From positions 20,969 to 84,968 of the forward strand of contig CAYJAY010000006.1 of NCBI GenBank assembly GCA_964368445.1: a stretch of DNA of 64,000 nt, given 5' to 3'. How positions within the stretch are numbered: position 1 is the stretch's first letter; each line of letters begins with the position of its first letter. Position numbers and translations under genes: made by a program. The DNA comes from CAYJAY01 sp964368445 (GTDB lineage: Bacteria > Bacillota > Clostridia > Oscillospirales > Ruminococcaceae). Below, in pieces: positions 24,705 through 32,965 of the stretch. Under the pieces are notes generated by a model. It did no database searches. It worked only from the letters and a program-made list of their open reading frames with translations, and was not told the DNA's origin.

Positions 24705-24875
24705 TTAGGCTTCTGCAATTGCAGAAACCGGGCAAGTGTCTTCGCAAGCCGCACAATCTATGCAAGCAGCTTCATCGATAACATATTTGTCGTCTCCGCT
24801 TTTGATAGCGTCAACGGGACATGAAGATTCACAACTTCCGCAAGCAATACATTCATCACTAATTACACGAGACAT
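24705..24875 (-). CDS. 2[4Fe-4S] ferredoxin
   Basis: A 56-aa clostridial-type ferredoxin. It has two cluster motifs: CIACGSCESSCP near residue 9 and CIDCAACEDTCP near residue 38, eight cysteines in all, giving two [4Fe-4S] clusters. It starts MSRVISDEC and ends PVSAIAEA, typical for the family, with GGAGG 15-20 bases upstream of the ATG on the minus strand. It would carry low-potential electrons, for example to or from the Rnf complex and hydrogenase or pyruvate:ferredoxin oxidoreductase encoded elsewhere. Confidence 0.97.
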   Translation of the reverse strand: MSRVISDECIACGSCESSCPVDAIKSGDDKYVIDEAACIDCAACEDTCPVSAIAEA

Positions 24876-25034
24876 AAAATAAAAACCTCCAAATTTTTTT
24901 AAAGCTTTCGCTTTTTATAAAAAATATAATATCACATATACCTATTTTTTTTCAAGTAAATTTTATAAATAATAAAAAAAATATTTATTTTTTTATTATT
25001 TCGGATTAACTAAACGGCATCAAACAACAAGCGT

Positions 25035-25077
25035 TTTGTATAAATCCCCCGCCGACGGCGGGGGATTTATACAAAAA
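25035..25077. other. Long perfect hairpin without a U tract
   Basis: TTTTGTATAAATCCCCCGCC pairs perfectly with its complement around a GAC loop (20-bp stem). It lies just after the ricT stop. Neither strand has a T run after the stem, so it is not a textbook terminator; it could still block or stabilise transcripts. The GC core resembles that of the terminator at 7321. Confidence 0.75.
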
Positions 25078-25102
25078 CTAAATCATCTTTGTTACTTAAA
25101 CT

Positions 25103-25948
25103 CTATTTTTTTGAATCATTGCCTTTTTTTGAAACCGCGTCTTTTAAAACCTTAATTTGTTCGCGTTTAAACACACGCGGAACGGCGTCGGGCGCGCTGT
25201 CAAGTCTTACTTTAAGCATTCCCGAAAGCAAAGATATCTCGACCACCATGCCTTTTCCCTCGGGCGTCGAAACGTAAGATCCGGTTTTAGGCGTAATCTT
25301 TAAAAGTTCCTCGTAAACCTCTTGTTCATATTGTAAACAACACATAAGCCGCCCACACGTTCCCGAAATCTTTACGGGATTAAGCGATAAACCTTGTTCT
25401 TTCGCCATCTTTATCGAGACAGGGTGGAAATCGTTTAAAAACTTGGAACAGCAAAACTCTTTGCCACATATACCTATGCCCCCAATAAGCTTGCTTTCGT
25501 CGCGCACACCTATCTGTCTAAGTTCTATGCGCGTTTTAAAAACTCCGGCAAGGTCTTTCACAAGTTCCCTAAAATCAACCCTTCCGTCCGCCGTAAAATA
25601 AAACAGTATCTTTTGGTTATCAAACGCGTATTCAACATCGATAAGCTTCATGTCGATATTTCGAGCCGCAACCTTTTGTTCGCAGACTTTAAAAGCCTCG
25701 GCTTCTTTTTTGCGGTTGTTTTCGATACGCTTGTTGTCCTCGGCCGTCGCTACTCTTAAAATATTTTTAAGAGGCTTTACAATCTCATCATCCGAAACTT
25801 CGTGGATACCGCTTGTAACATCGCCGTATTCAACCCCTCTTGCGGTCTCGACAATTACCCTGTCGCCTTTGTTTATTTTAAACTTACAAGGGTCGAAATA
25901 ATACGACTTACTCGTCCCCCTAAACCTAACACCGACTACTTTTTGCAT
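25103..25948 (-). CDS. ricT: PSP1-domain protein RicT (YaaT)
   Basis: RicT forms, with RicA and RicF, an iron-sulfur complex that promotes RNase Y-dependent mRNA processing and affects sporulation and competence in Bacillus. The 281-aa product has the PSP1 core with the cluster-ligand cysteines in GGIGICGKEFCCSKFL and SGTCGRLMCCLQYE. MQKVVGVRFRG is the family's usual beginning; ATG 25948 follows AAAGGA, whereas longer forms would include that site. It follows holB on the same strand, an order common in Firmicutes. Confidence 0.94.
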   Translation of the reverse strand: MQKVVGVRFRGTSKSYYFDPCKFKINKGDRVIVETARGVEYGDVTSGIHEVSDDEIVKPLKNILRVATAEDNKRIENNRKKEAEAFKVCEQKVAARNIDMKLIDVEYAFDNQKILFYFTADGRVDFRELVKDLAGVFKTRIELRQIGVRDESKLIGGIGICGKEFCCSKFLNDFHPVSIKMAKEQGLSLNPVKISGTCGRLMCCLQYEQEVYEELLKITPKTGSYVSTPEGKGMVVEISLLSGMLKVRLDSAPDAVPRVFKREQIKVLKDAVSKKGNDSKK

Positions 25949-26075
25949 AAATTTTAACATCCTTTCTTGGATATGTAACTCTGTTTCATATAAAGGTCGC
26001 AAAGTTTTGGACAAACTTCAAATCTTAATGACCTGTGTGTGCAAAACTTGCTGTTTGAAAATTCATTTTTCAAAA

Positions 26076-26969
26076 CTAAATGCTGAATATCTCGGAAACC
26101 GCCGACGTCGCGACAAGTTTTAAATTTGCATATCTTCCGGAATATTTTTCGTGTTTTTGTAAAACATCTATAATGTGAACAACGGTTTTTGCATGTTTTG
26201 GAGTCTTTAAACCGTGGCTTCTGAGCGCCAATATAGTTGTGTATATAACATCGGAAAATTCTGTCCTATCCTTTATTATATCAAAAAAAGCAAGAGTTGA
26301 AAACTCATCTTTTTGTATTATGCTGTTTGCTATGTTTTTGGACAACAAAACCATTTGATAAACAGCGTCATCGTTAAGCGCTTTTTGAACCAAACCTATC
26401 CGTCCACCGTATAGTTCAAGCAACGTCTCAAGTTTCTGGTTGTCGACACTATCATACGCTTTTTGAATAAACTCTTTCGCAACTTGTGTCGTTGGTATAT
26501 CAAGATAGTATACCACACACCGAGACAAAATAGTATCCGCAACCTCTTGACGACTTTCTGCCGAAAGAATAAACAAAACCCCCTGTGGCGGTTGTTCGAT
26601 AACTTTAAGCAACGCCGCAAAAGAACTTCGATTTAGCGTCTTAACATTCTCGATTAGAACAACCCTTGTACCGTCGGTTGAAACCGCACTTTTTGAAATC
26701 TCTGAAATTGTCTCGCGAATCTGCGAGACCGAAACCTCGCCCGATGCCGTCTTTCCTTTGACAACGATAAAATCGGGGTGGATGTTTCTTTTAACAAGGT
26801 TTTTTGTGTCCTCGAGATACCGCCTCGCCAAAAGCCTTGAAAACAGATTTTTGCCCGCGCCCTTTTCGCCGACTATCAATATCGCGTGTGACAACATGTT
26901 TGTTTCACACAGTTTGTTTATGTCGTCTATTAATTTAGTGTTTGAGCAAAACTCTTCAAAATATTCCAT
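26076..26969 (-). CDS. holB: DNA polymerase III delta-prime subunit
   Basis: Delta-prime is part of the clamp loader of the replicative polymerase. The 297-aa product is an AAA+ protein with Walker A GEKGAGKN near residue 34, a Walker B-like VVLIENV, KVIEQPPQGVLFIL and the sensor-1 SRC motif (ILSRC). The usual zinc-binding cysteine cluster after Walker A is absent (the region reads RNIHPDFIVV). This is seen in some Gram-positive delta-prime proteins, but deserves note. ricT lies downstream on the same strand. Confidence 0.92.
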   Translation of the reverse strand: MEYFEEFCSNTKLIDDINKLCETNMLSHAILIVGEKGAGKNLFSRLLARRYLEDTKNLVKRNIHPDFIVVKGKTASGEVSVSQIRETISEISKSAVSTDGTRVVLIENVKTLNRSSFAALLKVIEQPPQGVLFILSAESRQEVADTILSRCVVYYLDIPTTQVAKEFIQKAYDSVDNQKLETLLELYGGRIGLVQKALNDDAVYQMVLLSKNIANSIIQKDEFSTLAFFDIIKDRTEFSDVIYTTILALRSHGLKTPKHAKTVVHIIDVLQKHEKYSGRYANLKLVATSAVSEIFSI

Positions 26970-27542
26970 AAACTTTAAATGTTTCCCTGTTTTTTTTTAT
27001 TAATATAATCTCTGCCACACGGCGTCTTCAATACGTATTTTAAACCGCCCGACCACAACCTCCGCCATAAGGCGGAGCTGGTCGGATGCGGGAATATAAA
27101 TAATCCTGCGGATTATTTAATATTAGGTGAAGTTTAAAACACAAGAAATACTACGGTTTTGCACCAACAGTGCAAAATGCTGAGCGAAGCAAGGCAAGGA
27201 GTATTTCCAATAGCTTCACCGCAGGTGAAGATTATTTATATTCTACCATATTTTAATGGTATTTTTCCAAAACAAAAAAATATTTTTTTTGTTTTTGTAA
27301 ATAATTTTTTTGTTAGTTTTACTGATAGTTATAAAGGCTTGTCAAAAAACAAAGTTGTATGATGAAACTTTTTACGCAACTTAGGTGATTTTCAACATTT
27401 TCAACAGAGTTTTCAACAATCAAGTTTTTTTGAAATATACTATAGGTAAAATGCGACTTAATTTTTGAGACTTAAGCACAATTAAAATTAAGTTTAAATT
27501 AAATTTAAAAGAAATTTTTGTATTTTATTTTAAATAATTATG
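26970..27542. repeat. Intergenic region with two dispersed hairpin elements
   Basis: No gene is supported between holB and nrdJ. At 27050-27084, CGACCA...CTCCGCC-ATAA-GGCGGAG...TGGTCG forms a long hairpin, found again in altered form at 39382-39416. At 27144-27230 lies a copy of the GAAATAC/GTATTTC element in reverse orientation, ending CTTCACCGCAGGTGAAG. The remaining sequence is AT-rich leader. No cobalamin riboswitch core was seen, although nrdJ uses cobalamin. Confidence 0.7.
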
Positions 27543-27551
27543 TGGTACAAT
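27543..27551 (+). promoter_or_regulatory. Extended -10 promoter for nrdJ
   Basis: TGGTACAAT gives the TGn extension and TACAAT hexamer. No good -35 at 16-18 bp. The start codon lies about 115 bases downstream. Confidence 0.5.
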
Positions 27552-27666
27552 AGATAGGCATTAAAAATTGTGACAACACAATATATAGTATATAACCGCA
27601 TAATAATCGCATACAATCTTAATACAAGCATTATTTTTTTGAAATTGAAAGGGGAACAAAAAACCT

Positions 27667-29940
27667 GTGAAAGATGTTAAACTAACCAAAAACTCCATCG
27701 AGGTTCTCGAAAGGCGATATCTTAAAAAAGATGTTGCCGGAAATGTCATAGAAGAACCGAAAGATCTTTTTTGGAGAGTTGCTTGTTCGATAGCAAGGGC
27801 AGACCTTAAATATAATCCCGCCGCAAATCTCGACGATATTGCGGAAACGTTTTATGATATGATGGCGGAAGGCGAATTTTTGCCCAACTCCCCAACCCTT
27901 ATGAACGCAGGCAGGCCACTAGGTCAACTTTCGGCGTGTTTCGTGTTGCCTATCGAAGACTCTATGGAAGGTATATTTGAATCGATTAAACAAGCGGCGC
28001 TTATCCACAAATCGGGTGGTGGCACAGGTTTTTCATTCTCGCGCCTTCGCGGAAACGGAAGTTCGGTCAAGAGCACCGGCGGCGTTGCGTCGGGACCAAT
28101 AAGTTTCATGAAAGTGTTCAACATGGCCACCGAGGCGGTTAAACAAGGCGGAACAAGGCGTGGCGCAAACATGGGAATACTTCGCGTCGACCACCCCGAT
28201 ATACTTGAATTTATCGACTGCAAAAAAGACACATCGGATTTTGTTAACTTCAACATATCGGTTGGCATAACCGAAAAGTTTATGGAGGCGGCTAAAAACG
28301 GCGAGGACTACGAAATAATAGACCCGTATACAAAACAGCCGATAGCAAAACTTAGCGCAACAAAGGTCTACAAAAAGATTGTACACAACGCATGGTTAAA
28401 CGGCGAGCCCGGAATTATCTTTTTGGACAGGCTTAACCGCGACAACGTCGTTCCGGCACAAGGCGAGATTGAAAGCACAAACCCTTGCGGAGAGCAACCG
28501 TTGTTGCCGTATGAAAGTTGCAACCTAGGTTCGATTAACCTTTCTAAAATGCTTAAAGTTAACCCTGATAAATCGATAGAGATCAACACAGAAAAGCTCG
28601 CGATAACGATTGAAAACGCGGTTCATTTTCTCGACAACGTTATCGACGTAAACAGTTATCCTCTTGAGCGCATAGCCGAAACAACAAAGAAAACGCGTAA
28701 AATTGGGCTTGGCGTTATGGGGTTTGCCGACATGCTTTTGCTTCTCGGAATACCGTATGATTCGGACGAGGCGGTAAAGCTTGCGGAAAAACTCATGGGC
28801 TTTATCAACAAGACAGGACACGAGGCGTCTAAAAAACTTGCGCGTGAACGCGGACCGTTCGAGCTTTATTATGAAAGCATCTATAAAAACGACCAGCCTA
28901 TTCGAAACGGAACGGTGACCACCATTGCACCGACCGGAACACTTTCGATAATTGCTTCTTGTTCTTCGGGCGTAGAGCCGGTTTTTGCGTTTGCGTTTGA
29001 ACGCAACGTCATGGACGGCACGAGATTAATCGAGATAAACTCGATATTAAAACAAAAACTCGAGGCCGCCGGAATTTTAAACGATGAACTTTTGGCAAAG
29101 ATAGTTGCGGAAGGAACGATAGAACACATCGACGAGATTCCCGAAAAGATCCGCAAAGTTTTCCGTTGTTCCCACGACATTAAACCGGAATACCACGTAA
29201 AGGTTCAAGCGGCGTTCCAAAAGCACACAGACAACGCGGTGTCCAAAACGGTTAACTTCACAAAAGACGCGACTATCGAAGATGTTGAGGATGTCTACAA
29301 CCTTGCGTACAGCCTTGGTTGTAAGGGGGTCACTATCTATCGCGATGGTTCGAGAGAAAACCAAGTTTTAAACATAAAAAGCGACGGGGCCACAGACAAA
29401 CCGGAAACTTCGGCAAACTTTGGAAAGATAGTCCCGCGCGACCGCCCCGCCGTTACAAAAGGATTTACCGAACGCGTGCAAACCGGTTGCGGAAACCTTT
29501 ATATAACGGTCAACTACGACGAACAGGGTATCTGCGAAGTGTTTACAAGCACAGGAAAAGCGGGTGGTTGTCCCTCGCAGTCAGAGGCTACCGCGCGCCT
29601 TGTGTCGGTGTCTCTCAGAAGCGGAATCTCGGTGGACAAGATATACAGCCAACTGAAAGGCATACGTTGCCCATCCACAATCCGCGTTCAAGGACTAGGT
29701 TGCACCTCTTGCCCCGACGCGATAGCAAAAGCCATTAAAAAGGTTGCGAACTTCCAAAACGGTGAAACCGAAAATGTCGAACAAAACAAAGCACTGGTAA
29801 CGCCCCCAAAACCAAAAGTCGAACCAGCCCCTATTGAAAAGGGCGACGGCGAGGTTAAATGTCCCGAATGCACAAGCGTTCTCGAACACGAAGGCGGTTG
29901 CGTAACCTGCCGAAACTGTGGCTTTTCCAAGTGTGGATAG
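27667..29940 (+). CDS. nrdJ: Adenosylcobalamin-dependent (class II) ribonucleotide reductase
   Basis: This enzyme reduces ribonucleotides to deoxyribonucleotides using adenosylcobalamin to generate its radical, so it needs no oxygen. The 757-aa product shows FLPNSPTLMNAG, LSACFVLP, the active-site NPCGEQPLLPYESCNLGSIN with the thiyl-radical Cys and Glu, and ATIAPTGTLS-like TTIAPTGTLSII. The C-terminal part has a TSCPD domain (GCTSCPDAIAKAIKK) and a zinc-ribbon-like end, CPEC...CRNCGFSKC, which probably carries the redox-shuttle cysteines. The GTG start at 27667 follows AAAGGGG. No other RNR class is present in the window. Confidence 0.96.
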   Translation: MKDVKLTKNSIEVLERRYLKKDVAGNVIEEPKDLFWRVACSIARADLKYNPAANLDDIAETFYDMMAEGEFLPNSPTLMNAGRPLGQLSACFVLPIEDSMEGIFESIKQAALIHKSGGGTGFSFSRLRGNGSSVKSTGGVASGPISFMKVFNMATEAVKQGGTRRGANMGILRVDHPDILEFIDCKKDTSDFVNFNISVGITEKFMEAAKNGEDYEIIDPYTKQPIAKLSATKVYKKIVHNAWLNGEPGIIFLDRLNRDNVVPAQGEIESTNPCGEQPLLPYESCNLGSINLSKMLKVNPDKSIEINTEKLAITIENAVHFLDNVIDVNSYPLERIAETTKKTRKIGLGVMGFADMLLLLGIPYDSDEAVKLAEKLMGFINKTGHEASKKLARERGPFELYYESIYKNDQPIRNGTVTTIAPTGTLSIIASCSSGVEPVFAFAFERNVMDGTRLIEINSILKQKLEAAGILNDELLAKIVAEGTIEHIDEIPEKIRKVFRCSHDIKPEYHVKVQAAFQKHTDNAVSKTVNFTKDATIEDVEDVYNLAYSLGCKGVTIYRDGSRENQVLNIKSDGATDKPETSANFGKIVPRDRPAVTKGFTERVQTGCGNLYITVNYDEQGICEVFTSTGKAGGCPSQSEATARLVSVSLRSGISVDKIYSQLKGIRCPSTIRVQGLGCTSCPDAIAKAIKKVANFQNGETENVEQNKALVTPPKPKVEPAPIEKGDGEVKCPECTSVLEHEGGCVTCRNCGFSKCG

Positions 29941-29990
29941 GCCTTGTTGTTAACACTTTATAACACAAAAGTAAAATTATACAAAAACGC

Positions 29991-30019
29991 TTGAATAATA
30001 TATTTTTATATGTTATACT
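29991..30019 (+). promoter_or_regulatory. Sigma-A promoter upstream of the UPF0316 gene
   Basis: TTGAAT at 29991-29996, 17-bp spacer, TATACT at 30014-30019. The leader to the start at 30193 is about 165 bases, AT-rich, without a recognised RNA element. Confidence 0.65.
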
Positions 30020-30192
30020 GACCGCAAATTAAAGTTTAAGTTTTAATTAATATAGTTTTTTTAACAAACCATAAGCAAAAATATTCGTTAAACAAAGTAT
30101 GTTAATTTTAAAAAAGATTTTAATTAGCGGTCGGTTTTTTGTTTCCAACAAGTATAACCAGCCATTTAATATACAAATCGGAGTTTTTCAAA

Positions 30193-30726
30193 ATGTTATC
30201 ACCCGAAGTAATTTTTTTGTGTGTCCAGATTATTTTTTGTCGTATTTTAGACGTGAGCCTTGGAACGGTTCGAATGGTTCTAACCGTCAAGGGCAAAACA
30301 AGCTATGCCGCAGCGATAAGTTTTTTTGAATCGGTCCTTTGGTTTTTGATAGTCCGCCAAGCGCTTAACTTCGATTCGGACGAAGGCGGTTTAATCGTCG
30401 CCGTCGCATATGCAACGGGGTTTGCGTCCGGAACGTTTATCGGCGGAAAACTTTCAAGCCGCTTTATCAAAAGCGAGGTAACGCTCCAGATAGTTACCAG
30501 CCGTCGTGACGACAACGTCGTTTCCGAAATACGTAAAGCCGGTTTTGCGGTTACCGTTGTAAACGTAAACGGTTCCGATTTCGGAGAAGAAAAGTATCTT
30601 TTGTTTGCCGAAATCCCGTCAAAGTCTCTTAAAGAACTTAAAGCTCTTGTACATTCGCTAGACAAAAAAGCGTTTGTTATGGTCCAAGAAACAAAGCACG
30701 TTTTTAACGGATACATAAGAAGCTAG
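30193..30726 (+). CDS. UPF0316 (DUF2179/DUF5698) membrane protein
   Basis: The 177-aa protein has three N-terminal membrane helices holding the family pattern DVSLGTVRMVLTVKGK, and a cytoplasmic C-terminal DUF2179 domain (about 95-177, with GFAVTVVNVNG and FAEIPSKSLKEL). UPF0316 proteins are widespread in Firmicutes; the DUF2179 domain is also found in potential transporters such as YitT, but the function is unknown. The frame is open further upstream; ATG 30193 is chosen because the family begins just before PEVIFL. A terminator follows. Confidence 0.9.
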   Translation: MLSPEVIFLCVQIIFCRILDVSLGTVRMVLTVKGKTSYAAAISFFESVLWFLIVRQALNFDSDEGGLIVAVAYATGFASGTFIGGKLSSRFIKSEVTLQIVTSRRDDNVVSEIRKAGFAVTVVNVNGSDFGEEKYLLFAEIPSKSLKELKALVHSLDKKAFVMVQETKHVFNGYIRS

Positions 30727-30750
30727 ACCACAGTTTTTCAAAAAAACTAA

Positions 30751-30788
30751 AAACCTATTGACTAAAATTTTGTCGATAGGTTTTTTTA
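30751..30788 (+). terminator. Intrinsic terminator after the UPF0316 gene
   Basis: AAACCTATTGAC pairs with GTCGATAGGTTT (one T-G pair), followed by TTTTT. Confidence 0.88.
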
Positions 30789-30792
30789 AGTG

Positions 30793-30840
30793 AAAAATTA
30801 ATAGTTAAAAAGTTAATAGTGTCGGTGCGGCTTATGCCGC
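30793..30840. repeat. Heptamer-type array plus GGTG plus hairpin (reverse orientation)
   Basis: TTAATAGT-type repeats (30793-30820), then GTCGGTG and hairpin GCGGC-TTAT-GCCGC (30827-30840). This is the hairpin-CACC-array module of 50761 read in the opposite direction; the array is more degenerate here. Confidence 0.7.
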
Positions 30841-30855
30841 GATTTTAAATGGGGA

Positions 30856-31150
30856 GTTATGGTGTAGGGGAGGATATTATCCTCCCGTCAGCGTTACACA
30901 ACGTTGCCCAATCGACATTGTAGGGGAACGGCGTCCTCGACGTACCGAACCACGCCACAAATGGTGGACGTAGGGGACGGGTTGCCCGTCCCGTAACACC
31001 ATCGATTGACATCACAGTTATGGTGTAGGGGAGGATATTATCCTCCCGTCAACGTTACACAACGTTGCCCAATCGACATTGTAGGGGGACGACGTCCTCG
31101 GCGTCCTCGGCGTCCTCGACGTCCCGAGCCACGCCACAAATGGTGGACGT
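30856..31150. repeat. 161-bp direct duplication of a GTAGGG-hairpin cassette
   Basis: GTTATGGTGTAGGGGAGGAT begins at 30856 and again at 31017, and the copies stay alike through ACACAACGTTGCCCAATCGAC and CACGCCACAAATGGTGGACGT. Each contains several GTAGGG-flanked inverted repeats (for example GGACGGG-TT-GCCCGTCC in copy 1). The second copy carries an extra triple repeat of GGCGTCCTC near 31093-31120. No reading frame is supported. Confidence 0.88.
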
Positions 31151-31165
31151 AAATTGTCAAAAGTG

Positions 31166-31194
31166 TTGAACACTTGTTCTTTTTGTGTTATACT
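31166..31194 (+). promoter_or_regulatory. Sigma-A promoter of dinB
   Basis: TTGAAC at 31166-31171, a 17-bp spacer and TATACT at 31189-31194. The -35 is embedded in the LexA-type operator at 31168-31179, so binding of the repressor would block polymerase. Confidence 0.85.
31168..31179. promoter_or_regulatory. LexA (SOS) box, GAACACTTGTTC
   Basis: GAAC-N4-GTTC is the core of the Gram-positive LexA operator. It overlaps the dinB -35. A second imperfect copy, GAAC-AAAT-ATTC at 31202-31213, lies just after the -10. dinB is a classic SOS gene, which supports the call; lexA itself is not in this window. Confidence 0.82.
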
Positions 31195-31220
31195 ATGTTT
31201 AGAACAAATATTCTAAACAA

Positions 31221-31340
31221 GTTGCTTTGGTTGCTTTGGCTACTTCAGTTGCTTTGGTTGCTTTGGCTACTTCAGTTGCTTTGGCTACTTCAGTTGCTTT
31301 GGCTACTTCAGTTGCTTTGGCTACTTTGGCTACTTCAGCC
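31221..31340 (+). repeat. 18-bp minisatellite in the dinB leader
   Basis: GTTGCTTTGGCTACTTCA is repeated about five times, with two interspersed 9-bp half units (GTTGCTTTG). All units are multiples of 9, so they keep one reading frame, coding for VALATS repeats in frame with dinB from a TTG at 31227. It separates the promoter from the dinB ribosome-binding site. Confidence 0.92.
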
Positions 31341-31361
31341 AGTTTGGAGAAAGGATGGGGC

Positions 31362-32609
31362 ATGTCTATACAAAACAGGGTTATTCTACACAGCGACTTA
31401 AATTCTTTTTACGCTTCGGTCGAGATTAAAAACAACCCCGAATTAAAGGGAAAGCCGGTTGTTGTGTGCGGAAACAAGAACGAGCGAAAAGGAATTGTTT
31501 TGGCAAAATCGGACGAGGCGAAACGCTGTGGCATAAAAACCGGTATGCCGAATTTTGAGGCGCGCAATCTTTGTCGAGATCTAATCGAAGTTTCGCCACA
31601 TTTTGACGAATATATAAAACATTCAAAACAGGTCAAAGAGATCTATATGCGGTATAGCGATCTTGTCGAATCGTTCGGCATGGACGAATGTTGGATAGAC
31701 GTTTCGGGTTGTTCCGGTCTTTTCGGGAGTGGGCTTGAGATCTCGACTAGGATAAAAGACGAGATAAAAAAAGAGGTTGGCCTTTCGGTTAGTATCGGTG
31801 TTTCGTTTAACAAGGTATTTGCAAAACTCGGAAGTGACCTTAAAAAGCCGGACGCGATAACCGAGATTTCAAAACAAGATTATAAACAAAAGATTTTTCC
31901 GCTTGATGTTAGCGAGCTACTTTATGTTGGGCCCGCCACAACCAAAAAGCTTAAAGGTTGGGGAATTCACACAATAGGGGAACTTGCCGCCACCTCTCCA
32001 AAACTGTTGAAACAACTTCTTGGGGTTAACGGAGTTTTAATCTGGAGGTATGCAAACGGAATGGACGATTCACGCGTCATGCCGTCGCATTATACGCCAA
32101 TTCCGAAATCTATAAGCCACGGAACGACCTGTCCCAAAGATTTGGTTGAAAACATACAAGCTTTTCGCGTTATCGAGGAATTAGCACAAGATATCGGGCA
32201 TAAACTTTTAGAGAACGAACTTTGTGCAAAGGCGGTTCAGATATCGATTAAGGACAACGAATTTTTCAAGGTTCAGTTTCAAGCTCCGCTTGAATACGAA
32301 ACCCAAGGCGCCACAACAATTGCAAACAAGGCGCGACAGCTTTTAAACGAACGGTATAGTTGGGGTTTGCCGATACGCGCGATAACGGTTCGCGCGCTTG
32401 ACCTTGTGTCGGTTCACGAACCAAAACAGTTAAGCCTTTTTGACGATTTTGAAAAACATCAAAAACAACAAAATCTTGACATAGCTATCGATAACGTACG
32501 AAACACTTATGGTAAGCGTTCGGTCGTTAAAGCGGCTATCCTAAACAAACAGACGTTAACCGAACAGTCGATGTCTAACATCGTACTTCCCGGAATGATG
32601 TATGTATAA
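31362..32609 (+). CDS. dinB: DNA polymerase IV (Y-family)
   Basis: DinB is a translesion polymerase induced by DNA damage. The 415-aa product has the palm motif HSDLNSFYASVE near the N-terminus, catalytic MDECWIDVSG near residue 106, the helix-hairpin-helix GWGIHTIGELA, and a C-terminal little-finger domain. The start at 31362 follows GGAGAAAGGATGGGG; the same frame continues upstream through the minisatellite but without a ribosome-binding site. Expression should be under LexA control. No obvious beta-clamp motif other than LSLF near the end (QLSLFDDF), which matches the QLSLF clamp-binding pattern. Confidence 0.95.
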   Translation: MSIQNRVILHSDLNSFYASVEIKNNPELKGKPVVVCGNKNERKGIVLAKSDEAKRCGIKTGMPNFEARNLCRDLIEVSPHFDEYIKHSKQVKEIYMRYSDLVESFGMDECWIDVSGCSGLFGSGLEISTRIKDEIKKEVGLSVSIGVSFNKVFAKLGSDLKKPDAITEISKQDYKQKIFPLDVSELLYVGPATTKKLKGWGIHTIGELAATSPKLLKQLLGVNGVLIWRYANGMDDSRVMPSHYTPIPKSISHGTTCPKDLVENIQAFRVIEELAQDIGHKLLENELCAKAVQISIKDNEFFKVQFQAPLEYETQGATTIANKARQLLNERYSWGLPIRAITVRALDLVSVHEPKQLSLFDDFEKHQKQQNLDIAIDNVRNTYGKRSVVKAAILNKQTLTEQSMSNIVLPGMMYV

Positions 32610-32707
32610 TTTTTTTGTTTACGCATATTATATCTTTATACCGATGCAAAATTCACACAGCAAACGGTTTATAAACGACAGAGAAAAATTCGCGAAGGGG
32701 GCTCTCG

Positions 32708-32902
32708 ATGGCAAACTATGCAGAGGACGCAAACTATAAAAAGATGTATCTCACGCTTTTGGACTCGACGGAAAACGCAATAAACGAGTTGATACAAGCC
32801 CAGCGAAGCTGTGAAAAGATGTATATACAAGAAACAGAGCAAAATATAACGATGTTGTCAAGCGAGGATAAAGACCAAACAAACCTGTTTGATGGGGAAT
32901 AA
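32708..32902 (+). CDS. Small acidic protein downstream of dinB
   Basis: A 64-aa protein with no hydrophobic segment: mostly helical, Glu/Asp/Gln-rich, ending in DQTNLFDGE. It has GAAGGGGG at good spacing before ATG 32708, so translation is likely. It lies about 100 bases after dinB with no terminator between, and a strong one follows, so it is probably in the dinB transcript and SOS-induced. The central LLDSTENAINELIQAQ segment suits a coiled coil. I do not recognise the family. Confidence 0.75.
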   Translation: MANYAEDANYKKMYLTLLDSTENAINELIQAQRSCEKMYIQETEQNITMLSSEDKDQTNLFDGE

Positions 32903-32913
32903 TAAAAACAGAT

Positions 32914-32965
32914 AAAAAAAAGGGTGTCGACAACGTCTACTGCGTAGCCGACACCCTTTTTTATC
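32914..32965. terminator. Bidirectional intrinsic terminator
   Basis: AAAAAAAGGGTGTCG pairs with CGACACCCTTTTTT around an 18-nt loop that can itself pair partly. Runs of T on both strands. It serves the dinB unit and the convergent diguanylate cyclase gene. Confidence 0.9.

Noticed and set aside
25035..25077. Intrinsic terminator of ricT
   Set aside because: The stem is perfect but no U tract follows on either strand, so it is listed only as a hairpin.
27360..27660. Cobalamin riboswitch in front of nrdJ
   Set aside because: Neither the B12-box nor the expected multi-stem core is visible in the AT-rich leader.
31227..31361. N-terminal VALATS-repeat extension of DinB as the main start
   Set aside because: The TTG at 31227 has no ribosome-binding site, whereas ATG 31362 has a strong one and matches the usual DinB beginning. 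Kept only as a possibility in the findings.
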